Below are positions 24,885 through 34,300 of a DNA stretch of 64,000 nucleotides, piece after piece. Origin of the DNA: CAYOSU01 sp964406735. Lineage in GTDB: Bacteria; Bacillota; Clostridia; Christensenellales; CAMQZB01. The notes beneath the pieces are model-generated. The model did no database searches. It had not been told where the DNA came from and worked only from the letters and a program-made list of their open reading frames with translations. Position 1 is the stretch's first letter, and each line of letters opens with the position of its first letter. Made by a program: the position numbers and the translations under genes. The stretch covers positions 62,001-126,000 of the forward strand of contig CAYOSU010000002.1 of assembly GCA_964406735.1 (NCBI GenBank). Reading direction: 5' to 3'.

Positions 24885-25757
24885 TTATTCGTGGTATTTT
24901 ACCGTTATACCGCCGCTTACCGTCGATATCCTCGTTTTTGCCGCACCGTCGCCGAACTTATAATCCCTGCCGACGACAGTTGCGCCGTCAAGATCTAATA
25001 TGCCGCTAGTAGTTTCTACCTCTACCATTGCACCGACACCGAGAAGATCAACGGTTACTTTGCCGCTGACGGAGCTTAGTTCGATCCTATTTGCCTTGGA
25101 AAGCTCTACGTCGGCTCTTCCAGAGATAGTCTCTACGGATATTTCGTCCGTCGAGACGCCGCTCAAATCAACGTCCCCCGACACGGAATTTGCCGTTATA
25201 TCGGCAGAATTTGCGTTCTGAATTGTTATCGAGCCGCTGACAGAGTAAATCTTAAGCTCGGCGCAATCGACGTTTTTAGCAGATATTTTACCCGAAACGG
25301 ACTCGAATTCAACGTCGTTCTGGGTAATATCCTCAGCAGAAATTTCTGCGCTGACGCAGTCTACATCGATGTCTATATTTTTCGGCACTTCGACGACGAG
25401 ATCCTTTTTGCCATTAACAAGAAGCTTTCCGACATAACCCGACTTGCAGTAGCGTATTACGAGTTCATCTCCGAATATTGACCAATGGAGCTTTTCGTCC
25501 TCGGTAAGATCATTACCTTTTTCGTATACCTTTAACGTGTCGGAATCGGACTCTATTAAAGTTACGCTTCCTGCTACCCAATCAACGGAAAGAGAGCGTA
25601 TCGACGCCACGTCGTATTCAAAATCGCCGACTGTGTATTTGTCTGCGTTCGAGTAGCTTTCATACCTTGACGACGAGCCGTTGATATTTATTCTGATACA
25701 GCCAGAAAGTGCGAATACAAGCGTTATTGCGAGCACTATCGCAAGCAGTTTTTTCAT
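24885..25757 (-). CDS. DUF4097-like lipoprotein with beta-repeat domain
   Basis: A 290-residue lipoprotein. The signal peptide ends LSGC (Cys at about 19). The rest is a series of imperfect repeats built on the pattern (S/I)VSGxxxxxxxxxDI (e.g. SVSGKISAKNVDC, SVSGSITIQNA, SVSGDVDLSG, TISGRADVEL, SVSGKVTVDL, TSGILDLDG, STVSGGITVKYH). These would fold as a right-handed beta solenoid, as in DUF4097 proteins. The function is unknown. Relatives often sit near envelope-stress regulators, but none is adjacent here. Start at 25757 is set by GGAGG. Confidence 0.85.
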   Translation of the reverse strand: MKKLLAIVLAITLVFALSGCIRININGSSSRYESYSNADKYTVGDFEYDVASIRSLSVDWVAGSVTLIESDSDTLKVYEKGNDLTEDEKLHWSIFGDELVIRYCKSGYVGKLLVNGKKDLVVEVPKNIDIDVDCVSAEISAEDITQNDVEFESVSGKISAKNVDCAELKIYSVSGSITIQNANSADITANSVSGDVDLSGVSTDEISVETISGRADVELSKANRIELSSVSGKVTVDLLGVGAMVEVETTSGILDLDGATVVGRDYKFGDGAAKTRISTVSGGITVKYHE

Positions 25758-25906
25758 ACCGTATACCTCCGCTTTTTTAAGCAAGGGTATTATACTACGG
25801 GGAAGAGTGCATTGTAAAGCATTTTCTGAAACAAATGTTTTAAGTTTCTTGAAAAGTTTGAATATCGGGCGTATTTCTGGCTTTTACTTCGATATACTTT
25901 TACTTT

Positions 25907-26434
25907 CTAACACTCTTTTGCGGCGTAATATCCCCTTTGATGGGCGCAAACGGGGCACTTTTCGGGAGCGTTCTTGCCACTGTAAAAGTAGCCGCAGTTT
26001 TCGCATATCCAGGTTACCGCCTTGGGCTTTTTGAATACGGCATCCTCCTTGATGCTCTTTTCTTTTTCAAGGTACGTTTGCTCGTGCATCTCCTCTATCT
26101 TTGCGACCATCTCAAACTTTGCCGCTATTTCGTCAAAGCCCTCTTTCTTCGCCGTCTTGGCAAAGTCCGAATACATCGTAGCCCACTCGTAATTTTCTCC
26201 CTCGGCGGCAGTCTTTAAGTTCTGCTCGGTGTTCCCTATGCCCTCTATGAGCTTATACCACACCTCGGCGTGTGCACGCTCGTTATCCGCTATCGAGAGA
26301 AATCTATTGCTTATCTCTACATACCCCTCTTTTTTCGCACGTTCGGCAAAGAAGGTATATTTGTTTCTCGCCATGGATTCCCCTGCAAACGCCGCTTGCA
26401 GATTTTGGTAAGTTTGACTGTCTTTTAATTTCAT
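25907..26434 (-). CDS. rbr: Rubrerythrin
   Basis: A 175-residue non-haem di-iron peroxidase of anaerobes. The ferritin-like four-helix bundle carries the ExxH ligands (FAGESMARNKY, DNERAHAEVW, AAEGENYEW, KIEEMHEQTY), followed by a C-terminal rubredoxin domain with CENCG...CPVC (iron-binding Cys4). It reduces hydrogen peroxide with electrons passed through the rubredoxin centre. The start at 26434 follows AGAGGT; a longer frame to 26560 lacks family similarity. It is monocistronic, lying after a terminator. Confidence 0.95.
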   Translation of the reverse strand: MKLKDSQTYQNLQAAFAGESMARNKYTFFAERAKKEGYVEISNRFLSIADNERAHAEVWYKLIEGIGNTEQNLKTAAEGENYEWATMYSDFAKTAKKEGFDEIAAKFEMVAKIEEMHEQTYLEKEKSIKEDAVFKKPKAVTWICENCGYFYSGKNAPEKCPVCAHQRGYYAAKEC

Positions 26435-26503
26435 ATTTTTACCTCTTTTCGTTTGGTTTTCTTGATTATTGCCAAGTTTTGATAAAAATAATCGGGAAAT
26501 CAA

Positions 26504-26530
26504 AAAACACGCCTGTTTTAAGCGTGTTTT
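26504..26530 (-). terminator. Terminator of the M28 peptidase gene
   Basis: AAAACACGC / GCGTGTTTT hairpin with T6 on the minus strand, about 100 bp past the peptidase stop. Confidence 0.75.
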
Positions 26531-26626
26531 AAGCATTATTTTGAATGAAGCGGTATGCATTAGCTCCGCAAATTCTTATTTTTTCGACACAGCGACAGCG
26601 GTATCGATCTTTGTTTGGAATATCTT

Positions 26627-27550
26627 TTATTTTATATAGAATATCGAGCGGAAGACGCATTCGAGGAAGAACTCGCATTCGTCGAGCTTAAAAAGGGACT
26701 CGTCGTATACGTCCTTTTCGCTGTGATAGCCGTCGGGAAGCTTGCCGTTTACTCTCTTCGAGCCACGGATCGTTACGTTGGCAGACTCTATACCGTTCTC
26801 GTGGAAGGTCTGATGATCGGAATGGCCGTAATTTCTCGGCGACCAGACATCGTAAGACTTACCGCTTTCTGCGGAGTATTCCGCTACGCCCTTGACTACT
26901 GCCTTTGAAATTCTGTTATCAAAGGGCTGTTCGTCCGTGCCCGTTACATATACGCCGTTTTCGTCAAATCCGCCCTGCGTATTGAGTACGAGCGCGGAGT
27001 CGTCTTCCGCTTTGCTCATGAACATATCGAAGTTATAAGCTACGTATATTTTTTCTTTGTCCTCTTTGAGCGTTCTCGTCATATACGCCTTGCTGCCTAC
27101 GCAACCGACTTCCTCGCCTGCAAGTGCAATAAAGCGAAGGGTGGTCGTCTTCAACAGCTCCTCTAAAGCCGTCTTTTTCTCGCAAGGCGAGCCGTTTAAT
27201 ACATCTCTCACTGCCTTTGCAAGGGTCAAAACTACGGCTACGCCGCTCGTATTGTCTATGCCGCCCTTTGACGTCGGGACGGTGTCGTAATGCGCACAGA
27301 AGACAAATACTCTCTTTTCTTCTTCCGTTGCGGTGATATTTCCTACGACGTTGAAGATATTATATTCAAGCTCCTTTTTATCGGTGTAGGTAAAGGGCTG
27401 TTCTACGGGGCAAAGTCCCATATCCTCCATTCTCTTGTAGATATATTCGCCTGCAAGCCAAAGAGCGTTCGAGCCGACGGGTCTTACGCCGATGCCGTTG
27501 GATAAAAAGTCGGCAAAGCGTCTGAAATTTTCAAAATCGGTGTATTTCAT
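26627..27550 (-). CDS. M28-family zinc aminopeptidase-like protein
   Basis: A 307-residue metallopeptidase. Zinc ligands and catalytic residues appear in order: His87 in FCAHYDTVP, Asp99 in GGIDNTSG, the Glu pair in AGEEVG (146-147), Asp in YNFDMFM and the final His in YGHSDHQTF. There is no signal peptide, so it is cytoplasmic and probably trims peptides. Start ATG has AGGAG upstream. It is transcribed away from the divergent TauE/SafE gene. Confidence 0.92.
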   Translation of the reverse strand: MKYTDFENFRRFADFLSNGIGVRPVGSNALWLAGEYIYKRMEDMGLCPVEQPFTYTDKKELEYNIFNVVGNITATEEEKRVFVFCAHYDTVPTSKGGIDNTSGVAVVLTLAKAVRDVLNGSPCEKKTALEELLKTTTLRFIALAGEEVGCVGSKAYMTRTLKEDKEKIYVAYNFDMFMSKAEDDSALVLNTQGGFDENGVYVTGTDEQPFDNRISKAVVKGVAEYSAESGKSYDVWSPRNYGHSDHQTFHENGIESANVTIRGSKRVNGKLPDGYHSEKDVYDESLFKLDECEFFLECVFRSIFYIK

Positions 27551-27623
27551 TGCTATTTCTCCTGAAAAACTAATAAATTCTACTAAATAATATATTAAAT
27601 GAGAAAAATTTGCAAGAAAAACA

Positions 27624-27652
27624 ATGACAAACGGGATTTTTTGTATTAGAAT
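27624..27652 (+). promoter_or_regulatory. Promoter of the TauE/SafE gene, leaderless arrangement
   Basis: ATGACA (27624-27629), 17-bp spacer, TAGAAT (27647-27652), then 6 nt to the ATG at 27659. Transcription should begin at or next to the start codon. Confidence 0.65.
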
Positions 27653-27658
27653 AAAGGT

Positions 27659-28378
27659 ATGGAATACCTTTGGATCGCATTATTATGCCTTTTCGGCAGC
27701 TTCGTACAGGGAACGACGGGATTCGGATTTTCAATGATCACGATGTCCGTCTTTTCGGCGTTCCTGCCTTATCAGACGGCGCAGATCTTAGGTCTTATTA
27801 CCTGCGGTCCGATGTTTATCTATATTGCGCTGCGCAACATCAAGAAGGTAAACTTTAAGCTTATCGTCATCCCGATGATCTCCGCAATAATCACCATCAT
27901 TTGCGTAGTAACCCTCGTTCACTCGTTCGACGATTCGCTGTTGAGAAAGATACTCGGCGTTATACTTATACTTTTATCGATATACTTTATCTTCTTCAGC
28001 AACAAATTAAAGCTTAAAAAGAATATACCGACGCAGATAATCGTCGGCTCGGTATCGGGCGCATTGGGAGGACTTTGCAATATGGGCGGACCTCCTGCGG
28101 TCATCTATCTACTGAACGTTTCGGAGGACTCGGTAGAATACAACTCATCGTTGCAGTTCTTCTTCATCTCTACGTTCTCCGTCAACTTAGCGCTTCACCT
28201 CCTTCAAGGAAGCTTTACACCCGACGTTTTGCCGTTACTTCCCTACTCGCTCTCGGGTATGGCAGTAGGCACGATAGTCGGCACGGCACTTTCCAAAAAA
28301 ATAGACTTTAACTTCCTTAAAAAAATAGTTTACGTTCTTATCGCAGGAATCGGAGTATTCCTCATCGTAATGAGCTGA
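27659..28378 (+). CDS. TauE/SafE-family membrane permease
   Basis: A 239-residue membrane protein with about seven or eight hydrophobic helices and the two family glycine-rich segments (FVQGTTGFGFSMI near the N-terminus, GALGGLCNMGGPPAVIYLL near the middle). Members export sulfite, sulfoacetate or other organosulfur anions, but many are of unknown specificity. It is isolated on the plus strand. A link to the sulfatase operon 10 kb away is conceivable but unsupported by position. Its 3' end overlaps the convergent uppP gene by 17 bp. Confidence 0.9.
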   Translation: MEYLWIALLCLFGSFVQGTTGFGFSMITMSVFSAFLPYQTAQILGLITCGPMFIYIALRNIKKVNFKLIVIPMISAIITIICVVTLVHSFDDSLLRKILGVILILLSIYFIFFSNKLKLKKNIPTQIIVGSVSGALGGLCNMGGPPAVIYLLNVSEDSVEYNSSLQFFFISTFSVNLALHLLQGSFTPDVLPLLPYSLSGMAVGTIVGTALSKKIDFNFLKKIVYVLIAGIGVFLIVMS

Positions 28379-29108
28379 GGTTATATACGGTAAGAGCTAC
28401 GGACAAAATTGCAAGATATAAGGCAAAGAAACTCATCTTTGCCTTTTTTACTGCCTGGACGGTCAGCTTTATCGATAAAAGTCCAAACAAAAACGCCGCA
28501 ACGCCGCCTATACAAAAGTTGTAAGGCTCTATCGCAGTATCACCTTTTAGGAACATTACCGCTGCACTTCCTGCGATAACGGGAATACTCATCAAAAATG
28601 AGAAATCAACCGCTTCTTCCCTCTTCGTCCCCAAAAGCCTTGCGCCGAATATCGTCGAACCGCTACGGGTAACTCCGGGGAGCACGGCTAACGCCTGAAA
28701 GGCTCCTGCGGATACTACGGCGGCAAAAGAGAGCGGTTTTTCGCCTTTTAATCTATCGGTGATAAAAAGTATTACGGCAGATATAAGAAAGCTTACAGGC
28801 AAAAATCCCACGCTGAAAAGGCGTTTTATCTCACTTCCGAAAAGAAGCATAACGAGCGCCGCAGGGATAGTAGCCAAAACCAGCTTTTTGAGTATATCCC
28901 AAGGGCTTTTTAGGTATTCTATCAGCTTTTTGCGGTAAAATACCAGCACGGAAAAGAGCGTTCCGACGTGCACTGCGACGTCAAATCCGACGGTGTTTTC
29001 TACGCCGAATATGTGAGAAAAAAGCACTAAGTGCCCGGACGAGCTTATCGGCAAAAACTCCGTCAAGCCCTGTATTATTCCTAAAAATAACGCTTCGTAC
29101 CATTCCAT
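28362..29108 (-). CDS. uppP: Undecaprenyl-diphosphate phosphatase
   Basis: A 248-residue membrane enzyme that recycles undecaprenyl pyrophosphate for cell-wall synthesis and gives bacitracin tolerance. Family motifs are LGIIQGLTEFLPISSSGHL (residues 8-26, with the catalytic Glu and Ser) and LPGVTRSGSTI (about 142-152). The start matches the family. No Shine-Dalgarno sequence is visible, and TATAAT ends 6 nt before the ATG. Confidence 0.96.
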   Translation of the reverse strand: MEWYEALFLGIIQGLTEFLPISSSGHLVLFSHIFGVENTVGFDVAVHVGTLFSVLVFYRKKLIEYLKSPWDILKKLVLATIPAALVMLLFGSEIKRLFSVGFLPVSFLISAVILFITDRLKGEKPLSFAAVVSAGAFQALAVLPGVTRSGSTIFGARLLGTKREEAVDFSFLMSIPVIAGSAAVMFLKGDTAIEPYNFCIGGVAAFLFGLLSIKLTVQAVKKAKMSFFALYLAILSVALTVYNLSSLR

Positions 29109-29114
29109 AACTAT

Positions 29115-29120
29115 ATTATA
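29115..29120 (-). promoter_or_regulatory. -10 element close to the uppP start codon
   Basis: A perfect TATAAT on the minus strand with 6 nt to the ATG. No convincing -35 was found at 16-18 bp. Confidence 0.45.
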
Positions 29121-29152
29121 CGTAAAAGGACGGATATTAAGACGGGAAATTG

Positions 29153-29180
29153 AAAAGACGCAAATTTCTTTGCGTCTTTT
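29153..29180 (-). terminator. Terminator of yhbY operon
   Basis: AAAAGACGCAAA / TTTGCGTCTTTT hairpin with a 4-nt loop, 5 bp after the yhbY stop codon. Confidence 0.85.
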
Positions 29181-29185
29181 TTAAG

Positions 29186-29479
29186 TTAAAACACTATATG
29201 CTTAATATCCTTTTTCGTAGAGCGTTTATACAAGGTGATTATGCCGCCGATGCAGGAAACTACGTCCGCTTCGAGCGCTTCAGCCAACTCCGAAACGACG
29301 TCTCTTGACTTGAATTCGGCGTTCTGGAGCACCTTTATCTTTATCAGCTCTAAGTTATACAAATGCTCTGCCGCCTGAGAAAGCACGGTGTCGCTTATGC
29401 CGCCTTTGCCTATCTGCATGATTGGCTTTAAGGGATGTGCGATCGCTTTCAGGCTACTTCTTTGTTTAGGCGTTATCAT
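29186..29479 (-). CDS. yhbY: YhbY-family RNA-binding protein
   Basis: A 97-residue CRM-domain protein (MITPKQRSSLKAIAHPLKPIMQIGKGGIS..., with the GKGG loop at about 24-27) that binds RNA and is associated with 50S subunit assembly in other bacteria. It ends LYKRSTKKD. It lies 3 bp after the PrsA-like gene and is the last gene before the terminator. Confidence 0.93.
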   Translation of the reverse strand: MITPKQRSSLKAIAHPLKPIMQIGKGGISDTVLSQAAEHLYNLELIKIKVLQNAEFKSRDVVSELAEALEADVVSCIGGIITLYKRSTKKDIKHIVF

Positions 29480-29482
29480 ATA

Positions 29483-31201
29483 TCAGCTAAGCGAGGAGCT
29501 CAAAATGGAGCTTAAATAGCTCTTCAAGATGCTTACGGTCTGAGAATAGAGCTTGTCGTTGGTCTTGACGAGCTTGTTCTCTTCCATTTCAGTCTTGTTG
29601 TTTGCGGAGAACTCGGTTATATAGTTATCCTTTACCGTCTGCAAAAGCTCGTTGTAAAGCTCGTAGCTGAACGTGCCCTCGGTGTTCTTCTCGGAAGCAA
29701 CGTAAGAGTTAACTAAGCCCGTGGTGTTATAAGCCTTGGCAAGGTAAATGATGTGATAACCGTAATCGGTACCGACTAACACGTAAGATCCCTCTTCACA
29801 CTTTGCAAGAGCCTTGCTTGCAGCCTGATACTCTGCTACGAAAGAGCTTTCGGAGTCGTTAGCGAAGCAAACGTAGCCTATCTCGGTGTTGAGAGAGCCG
29901 TCGTCCTCGCCGTACTGCCAGATAAGGTCGATGAATGCGTCTTTCTTGGAAAGGTCGGACTTGTAGATCGTGTAACCGTCCACCTCGCCTGACTCTACGC
30001 CGCCGAGTACGGTATTTACCTTGTTGAAGAAGGTGTTGAAGTCGTATTCGTTAGCGGAAAGAGCGGTATATTTGAAGTGACCTGTCTCGTCACGGGTCTG
30101 TACGCCGTCTTTTAAGTCGGGTGTTGCTACGCCGTCAAAGGGAGAATCAGCGAAAAGCTCGGAATCGTAGCCGTAGTTCGTGAGCCAGGAAACTCTCTGA
30201 TCGGACGCTTTGAGGTCGTCGAGAAGATCCTGTCTTCCTGCGATATACTCTTCTTCCGTGATCTCCTTGTTGGTGAGCTTGGTCTTCAAGGTCTTCAAAA
30301 GCTCGGACTGCTCGTCGGAGAATTTGACGAGAAGGTTCAAAGCAAAGCCGTAGCCAGCCTTAGGTACGTTGAGTACGTAGTTCTCGCCGCTGAATCCGCC
30401 GTTGTTCTGGATGGATTTGAGCTTAGTTACGAACGCGCTGTCGGAAAGAGCGTATTTTTCGTTCTCTTTTGCCAAAATGGTGTTATAACGAGAAGCAACG
30501 TCGTCGTCGGAAACGGTTACGTCCTTTGCGATATACTCACGGTATTTTTCCAAAAGCTTGGTCATGAGGTTGCTCTTTATCAAGGAATTGCGATACTCTT
30601 CATAAGTAAGGTCGTTGTCCTTCAAAAGCTTTTTGAACTCGGAGACGGCTTTCGCTCTCGTCTCAGTTCCCTCGTAATCTACGGGAACGGTGGTGAGATA
30701 CTCAAAGTCCGAAGGAGTCGTTCTGATGGTCTCTTCCTCGGTCTCCTCGTCCTCTGTCTCTTCGTCCTCGTCCTTTGCCGTTATAAGCTCTTTCTCCTCG
30801 TTGTCGATGACGGTGGAGATATACTTATCGACGTAGTCCAAGACCTCGTTATATTCTTCTTCGGTGAAGAACTGCTCGTATTTGTTGTCGGCAGTTACTC
30901 TTCCGATGTCTCTTACTTTAGGAAGGTTCTGCGTTGCGGAATAAAGCAACGAGCGACTCTCTACGAGGCTATCTAACAAAAGATCTACGGTCTCCTCTAC
31001 GCTGAGGCCGTAATAATAGACGTAATATATTCCGTAGCTCTGGAACATGGAAACGAGATCGGAATAGGTTACGGTCTCTTTGTACGTACCCTTGCCGATC
31101 GTTACGATCGTCTGTGTAGCGTCGTTACTGTTCGAGCAACCGACGAATGCGGTGAGCGCAATAACGAGCGCAAGTATCAAGCATAAAATTCTTTTTTTCA
31201 T
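29483..31201 (-). CDS. PrsA/SurA-like foldase lipoprotein
   Basis: A 572-residue lipoprotein (signal peptide ending AFVGC, Cys at about 21). The N-terminal helical region (YSDLVSMFQSYGIYY... LLDSLVESRSLLYSA) resembles the SurA/PrsA chaperone domain, and the C-terminal part (LAKCEEGSYVLVGTDYGYHIIYLAKAY) matches the end of a parvulin-type PPIase domain. An acidic low-complexity linker of Glu, Asp and Thr lies around residues 143-160. It is about twice the length of typical PrsA. It likely assists folding of exported proteins at the membrane. It has its own promoter and shares an mRNA with yhbY. Confidence 0.82.
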   Translation of the reverse strand: MKKRILCLILALVIALTAFVGCSNSNDATQTIVTIGKGTYKETVTYSDLVSMFQSYGIYYVYYYGLSVEETVDLLLDSLVESRSLLYSATQNLPKVRDIGRVTADNKYEQFFTEEEYNEVLDYVDKYISTVIDNEEKELITAKDEDEETEDEETEEETIRTTPSDFEYLTTVPVDYEGTETRAKAVSEFKKLLKDNDLTYEEYRNSLIKSNLMTKLLEKYREYIAKDVTVSDDDVASRYNTILAKENEKYALSDSAFVTKLKSIQNNGGFSGENYVLNVPKAGYGFALNLLVKFSDEQSELLKTLKTKLTNKEITEEEYIAGRQDLLDDLKASDQRVSWLTNYGYDSELFADSPFDGVATPDLKDGVQTRDETGHFKYTALSANEYDFNTFFNKVNTVLGGVESGEVDGYTIYKSDLSKKDAFIDLIWQYGEDDGSLNTEIGYVCFANDSESSFVAEYQAASKALAKCEEGSYVLVGTDYGYHIIYLAKAYNTTGLVNSYVASEKNTEGTFSYELYNELLQTVKDNYITEFSANNKTEMEENKLVKTNDKLYSQTVSILKSYLSSILSSSLS

Positions 31202-31261
31202 TATTTATCTCCTTGAGGAAGTTAAATCTGTTTTTCGACGAAATTATCGTCATACTTTGCT

Positions 31262-31290
31262 ATTATACAAAAATAACGCCAAAGTTGCAA
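31262..31290 (-). promoter_or_regulatory. Promoter of the PrsA-like gene
   Basis: Minus strand: TTGCAA (31285-31290), 17-bp spacer, TATAAT (31262-31267). Confidence 0.7.
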
Positions 31291-31325
31291 GTCCTTTTGA
31301 AAGCAATTTGACTTTTTTTCTCCGT

Positions 31326-34300
31326 TTAGTTCAAAAAGAAGTCGTATATTTTGTTAAAGCCGTCGTTTGTAGTTGGAACTGAAAAGCGGAGCGTTATCTT
31401 GTCCTTGAACTCCAAGCGGCAAAGCGCTCTGTTTTTCTCTATCTTATCGAGGAACTTTCCGTCAGACATCGCCGCTATCGACATCGTGCATTCGGCTTTT
31501 CCTCCGACGAAGACGAATTTTTCTATCAAAAGCCTTGACAATACGTGCTTCAACAAAGCTATCTTGCAAAGGTTGTCGACCTCTTCGGGAATAGCACCGT
31601 AAACGTCCGTCAAAGAGGCTTTTATCTCCTCCATGTCGCTTACGTTATCGCACGACGAGATATTCTTGTACGCTTCAAGTCTTGCCGACGCAGTCTGAAC
31701 GTATTCCTCTGGGATATACGCAGAGACCTGTACGTCAAGCTCGGAGTCGAAAAGCACCTTTTGCTTGCCCTCAAGCTCGTCACGAGCCTCGGAAAGCAGC
31801 TTGCAGTACATATCGTAGCCCACTTTTTCCATATGGCCGTGCTGTTCTTTGCCTAAGATATTGCCGCTGCCTCTTATCTCCAAGTCTCGCATGGCTATCT
31901 TGAAGCCGCTGCCGAATTCGGTATATTCACGAATGGCCTCAAGCCTCTTATAGGCGTTTTCGGAAAGCACTTTGTTCTCACGGAAGGTGAAATATACATA
32001 AGCAAGCTTATCTGAACGACCCACTCTGCCTTTCAGCTGGTACGCAGTCGAAAGTCCGAACTTGTCGGAGTCGATGACTATCATCGTATTTGCCCTCGGT
32101 ATGTCGATGCCGTTTTCTATTATGGTGGTCGCAATGAGGATATCGTATTCGCCAAGCACGAACTTCTCGATGTTTTGCTCGATAGTACCCGACGGCATCT
32201 GTCCGTGCGCTACTACTATCCTTGCGCCGTCTACAATGTTTTGCACCTTTGACGCAAAAGAATAGATGTCGTTTACACGGTTATATAATATAAACACCTG
32301 ACCGCCGCGAGAAAGCTCTTTTATGCACGCATCGTATATTATGCCGTCCGTTTGCTCGCATACGATGACCTCGGGCGGTATCCTCTTCATCGGCGGAGTC
32401 TCGATAGTCGAGATATCCCTAATGCCCGATAGCGACATATGAAGAGTCCTCGGGATTGGCGTTGCGCTCATCGAAAGCACGTCTACGTCCTTTTTGAGTG
32501 TCTTTATCTTCTCCTTATCCTCTACGCCAAAGCGTTGCTCCTCGTCGAGTATAAGAAGGGCTAAGTCGTAAAACTCTACGTCCTTAGACAGCACCCTGTG
32601 GGTCGAGATGAGAAAGTCTATCTTGCCATCTCTGAGCCTTGCAAGGGTGTCGTTTATCTGCGACTCCGTTTTGAATCTGTTGAGGTAGTCTATCCTGACG
32701 CCGAAGCCCTTGAATCTCTCTATCGCAGTCTTATAGTGCTGGTAGCAAAGAATAGTCGTCGGCGCAAGCAAGACTGCCTGCTTGCCGTTCTCTATCGCCT
32801 TGAACGCCGCTCTGAACGCAACCTCGGTCTTACCAAAGCCTACGTCACCGACGAGTAGCCTATCCATAATCTTGCCTGACGTCATATCAGCCTTAATTTC
32901 CGCCGTAGCCGTGCGTTGATCGGGGGTGTCAGTATAAGGGAAGGCGTCCTCAAACTCCTGTTGCAGGGGGGAATCGGGCTCGAAAACGAAGCCTTTTTTC
33001 TCCTCTCGTTCGGCGTAAAGCTCTTTTAAGTTTATCGCCATCTCCCGGACGGACGCTTTGACCTTTTCTTTTATCTTGCCAAAGTCCTTGCCGCCTATCT
33101 TGGAAAGCTTGGGCGTTTTTTCCGTTCCCGAGAACCTGACGAGCGATTCCATCTGCTCGCAGGGAAGATAAAGTATATCGCCGCCGTAGTACTCTATTAC
33201 GGCGTAGTCCTTTACGACATTTCCCGTTCTTACCGTCGAGACGCTTTTTAATTTTCCGATGCCGTGAAGCTCGTGGACGACGTAATCCCCTATCTCTACG
33301 GGCATGAAAGCGTCTTTTTTATTCTTGCGCTTTTTGACGACGCTCTGCGCCTTTTTAATAAGGTCGTGAGTACCTATTACTACCGTCTTTGCCTCGTGCA
33401 GTATAAAGCCACGGTCGATGAATATCGGGCAGACGACGCAACCGTCGAACGCCCTGTCGCTATCTTCAAGGTAGCACGCTAACACCGTCTTGGAAAGCTC
33501 GTATGAAAGCCTTTGCGCAGTTTCTTCGTCCTTGCCGGCTATCACTATCTTATAGCCGCTTTTGAGCCAGTTTTTTATATCTCTCGCAAGCCCGTCCTCG
33601 GAATTTCCGCTATAAGTTGACGTTGGCATCGCCTTGAAGGACAGTATCGCCTGCGGCTTGAAGCCTTTATCGGTCGTAAGCAGCTGATTGAGCGATGCGG
33701 AACGGAAATTTTCCGTGCGCCTGACCACCTCTTCTAAGTCTATCACCTGCGCCCTTTGAGAGGTCAATACCTCGCCACGCTCCGAAAGAGCGTTAAAGCG
33801 TGATATATGCTCTGTAATTACCGACGAGGCTACGTCGTAGCACCTGTTGAATTCGTCGAAAATAATTGCCGTATCGGGCGCTAAGTAGTCAAATACCGTG
33901 GAGTTTGGGACTAAGGGCAAAATTTCAGAGCGAGGGGATATACCTTTTCCTACCGACAGCTCTAACTCCTCGGTTATCCTATCAAGCCTTTCGGCATAGT
34001 CCCTTTCTTTTACCTTGGGCTTATTCTGAGATATTTTCTTGATTATCTCCTCTTCCGAAAGCTCGTACAAGCTATCCTTGCAGGGGTATATCAGGAGGCT
34101 TTCTACGCTATCACCCGAGCGCAGTGTTTCCGTATCAAGGCGGCGGACACTTTCAAGCTCGTCGCCGAAAAAGTCAAGTCTATACGCCTCGTCGCTCGGC
34201 AAATATATATCAACTATATCGCCTTTTATCGAGAACGTGCCTTTGCCCGACAAGACGTCTTTCCTCTCGTAGCCGCATAAAACGAGCTTATTGCTAAGCT

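Noticed and set aside
27659..28378. TauE/SafE permease as sulfate or sulfite exporter of the sulfatase operon
   Set aside because: It lies 9 kb away, on the other strand, without a LacI-type operator; the link is not supported.
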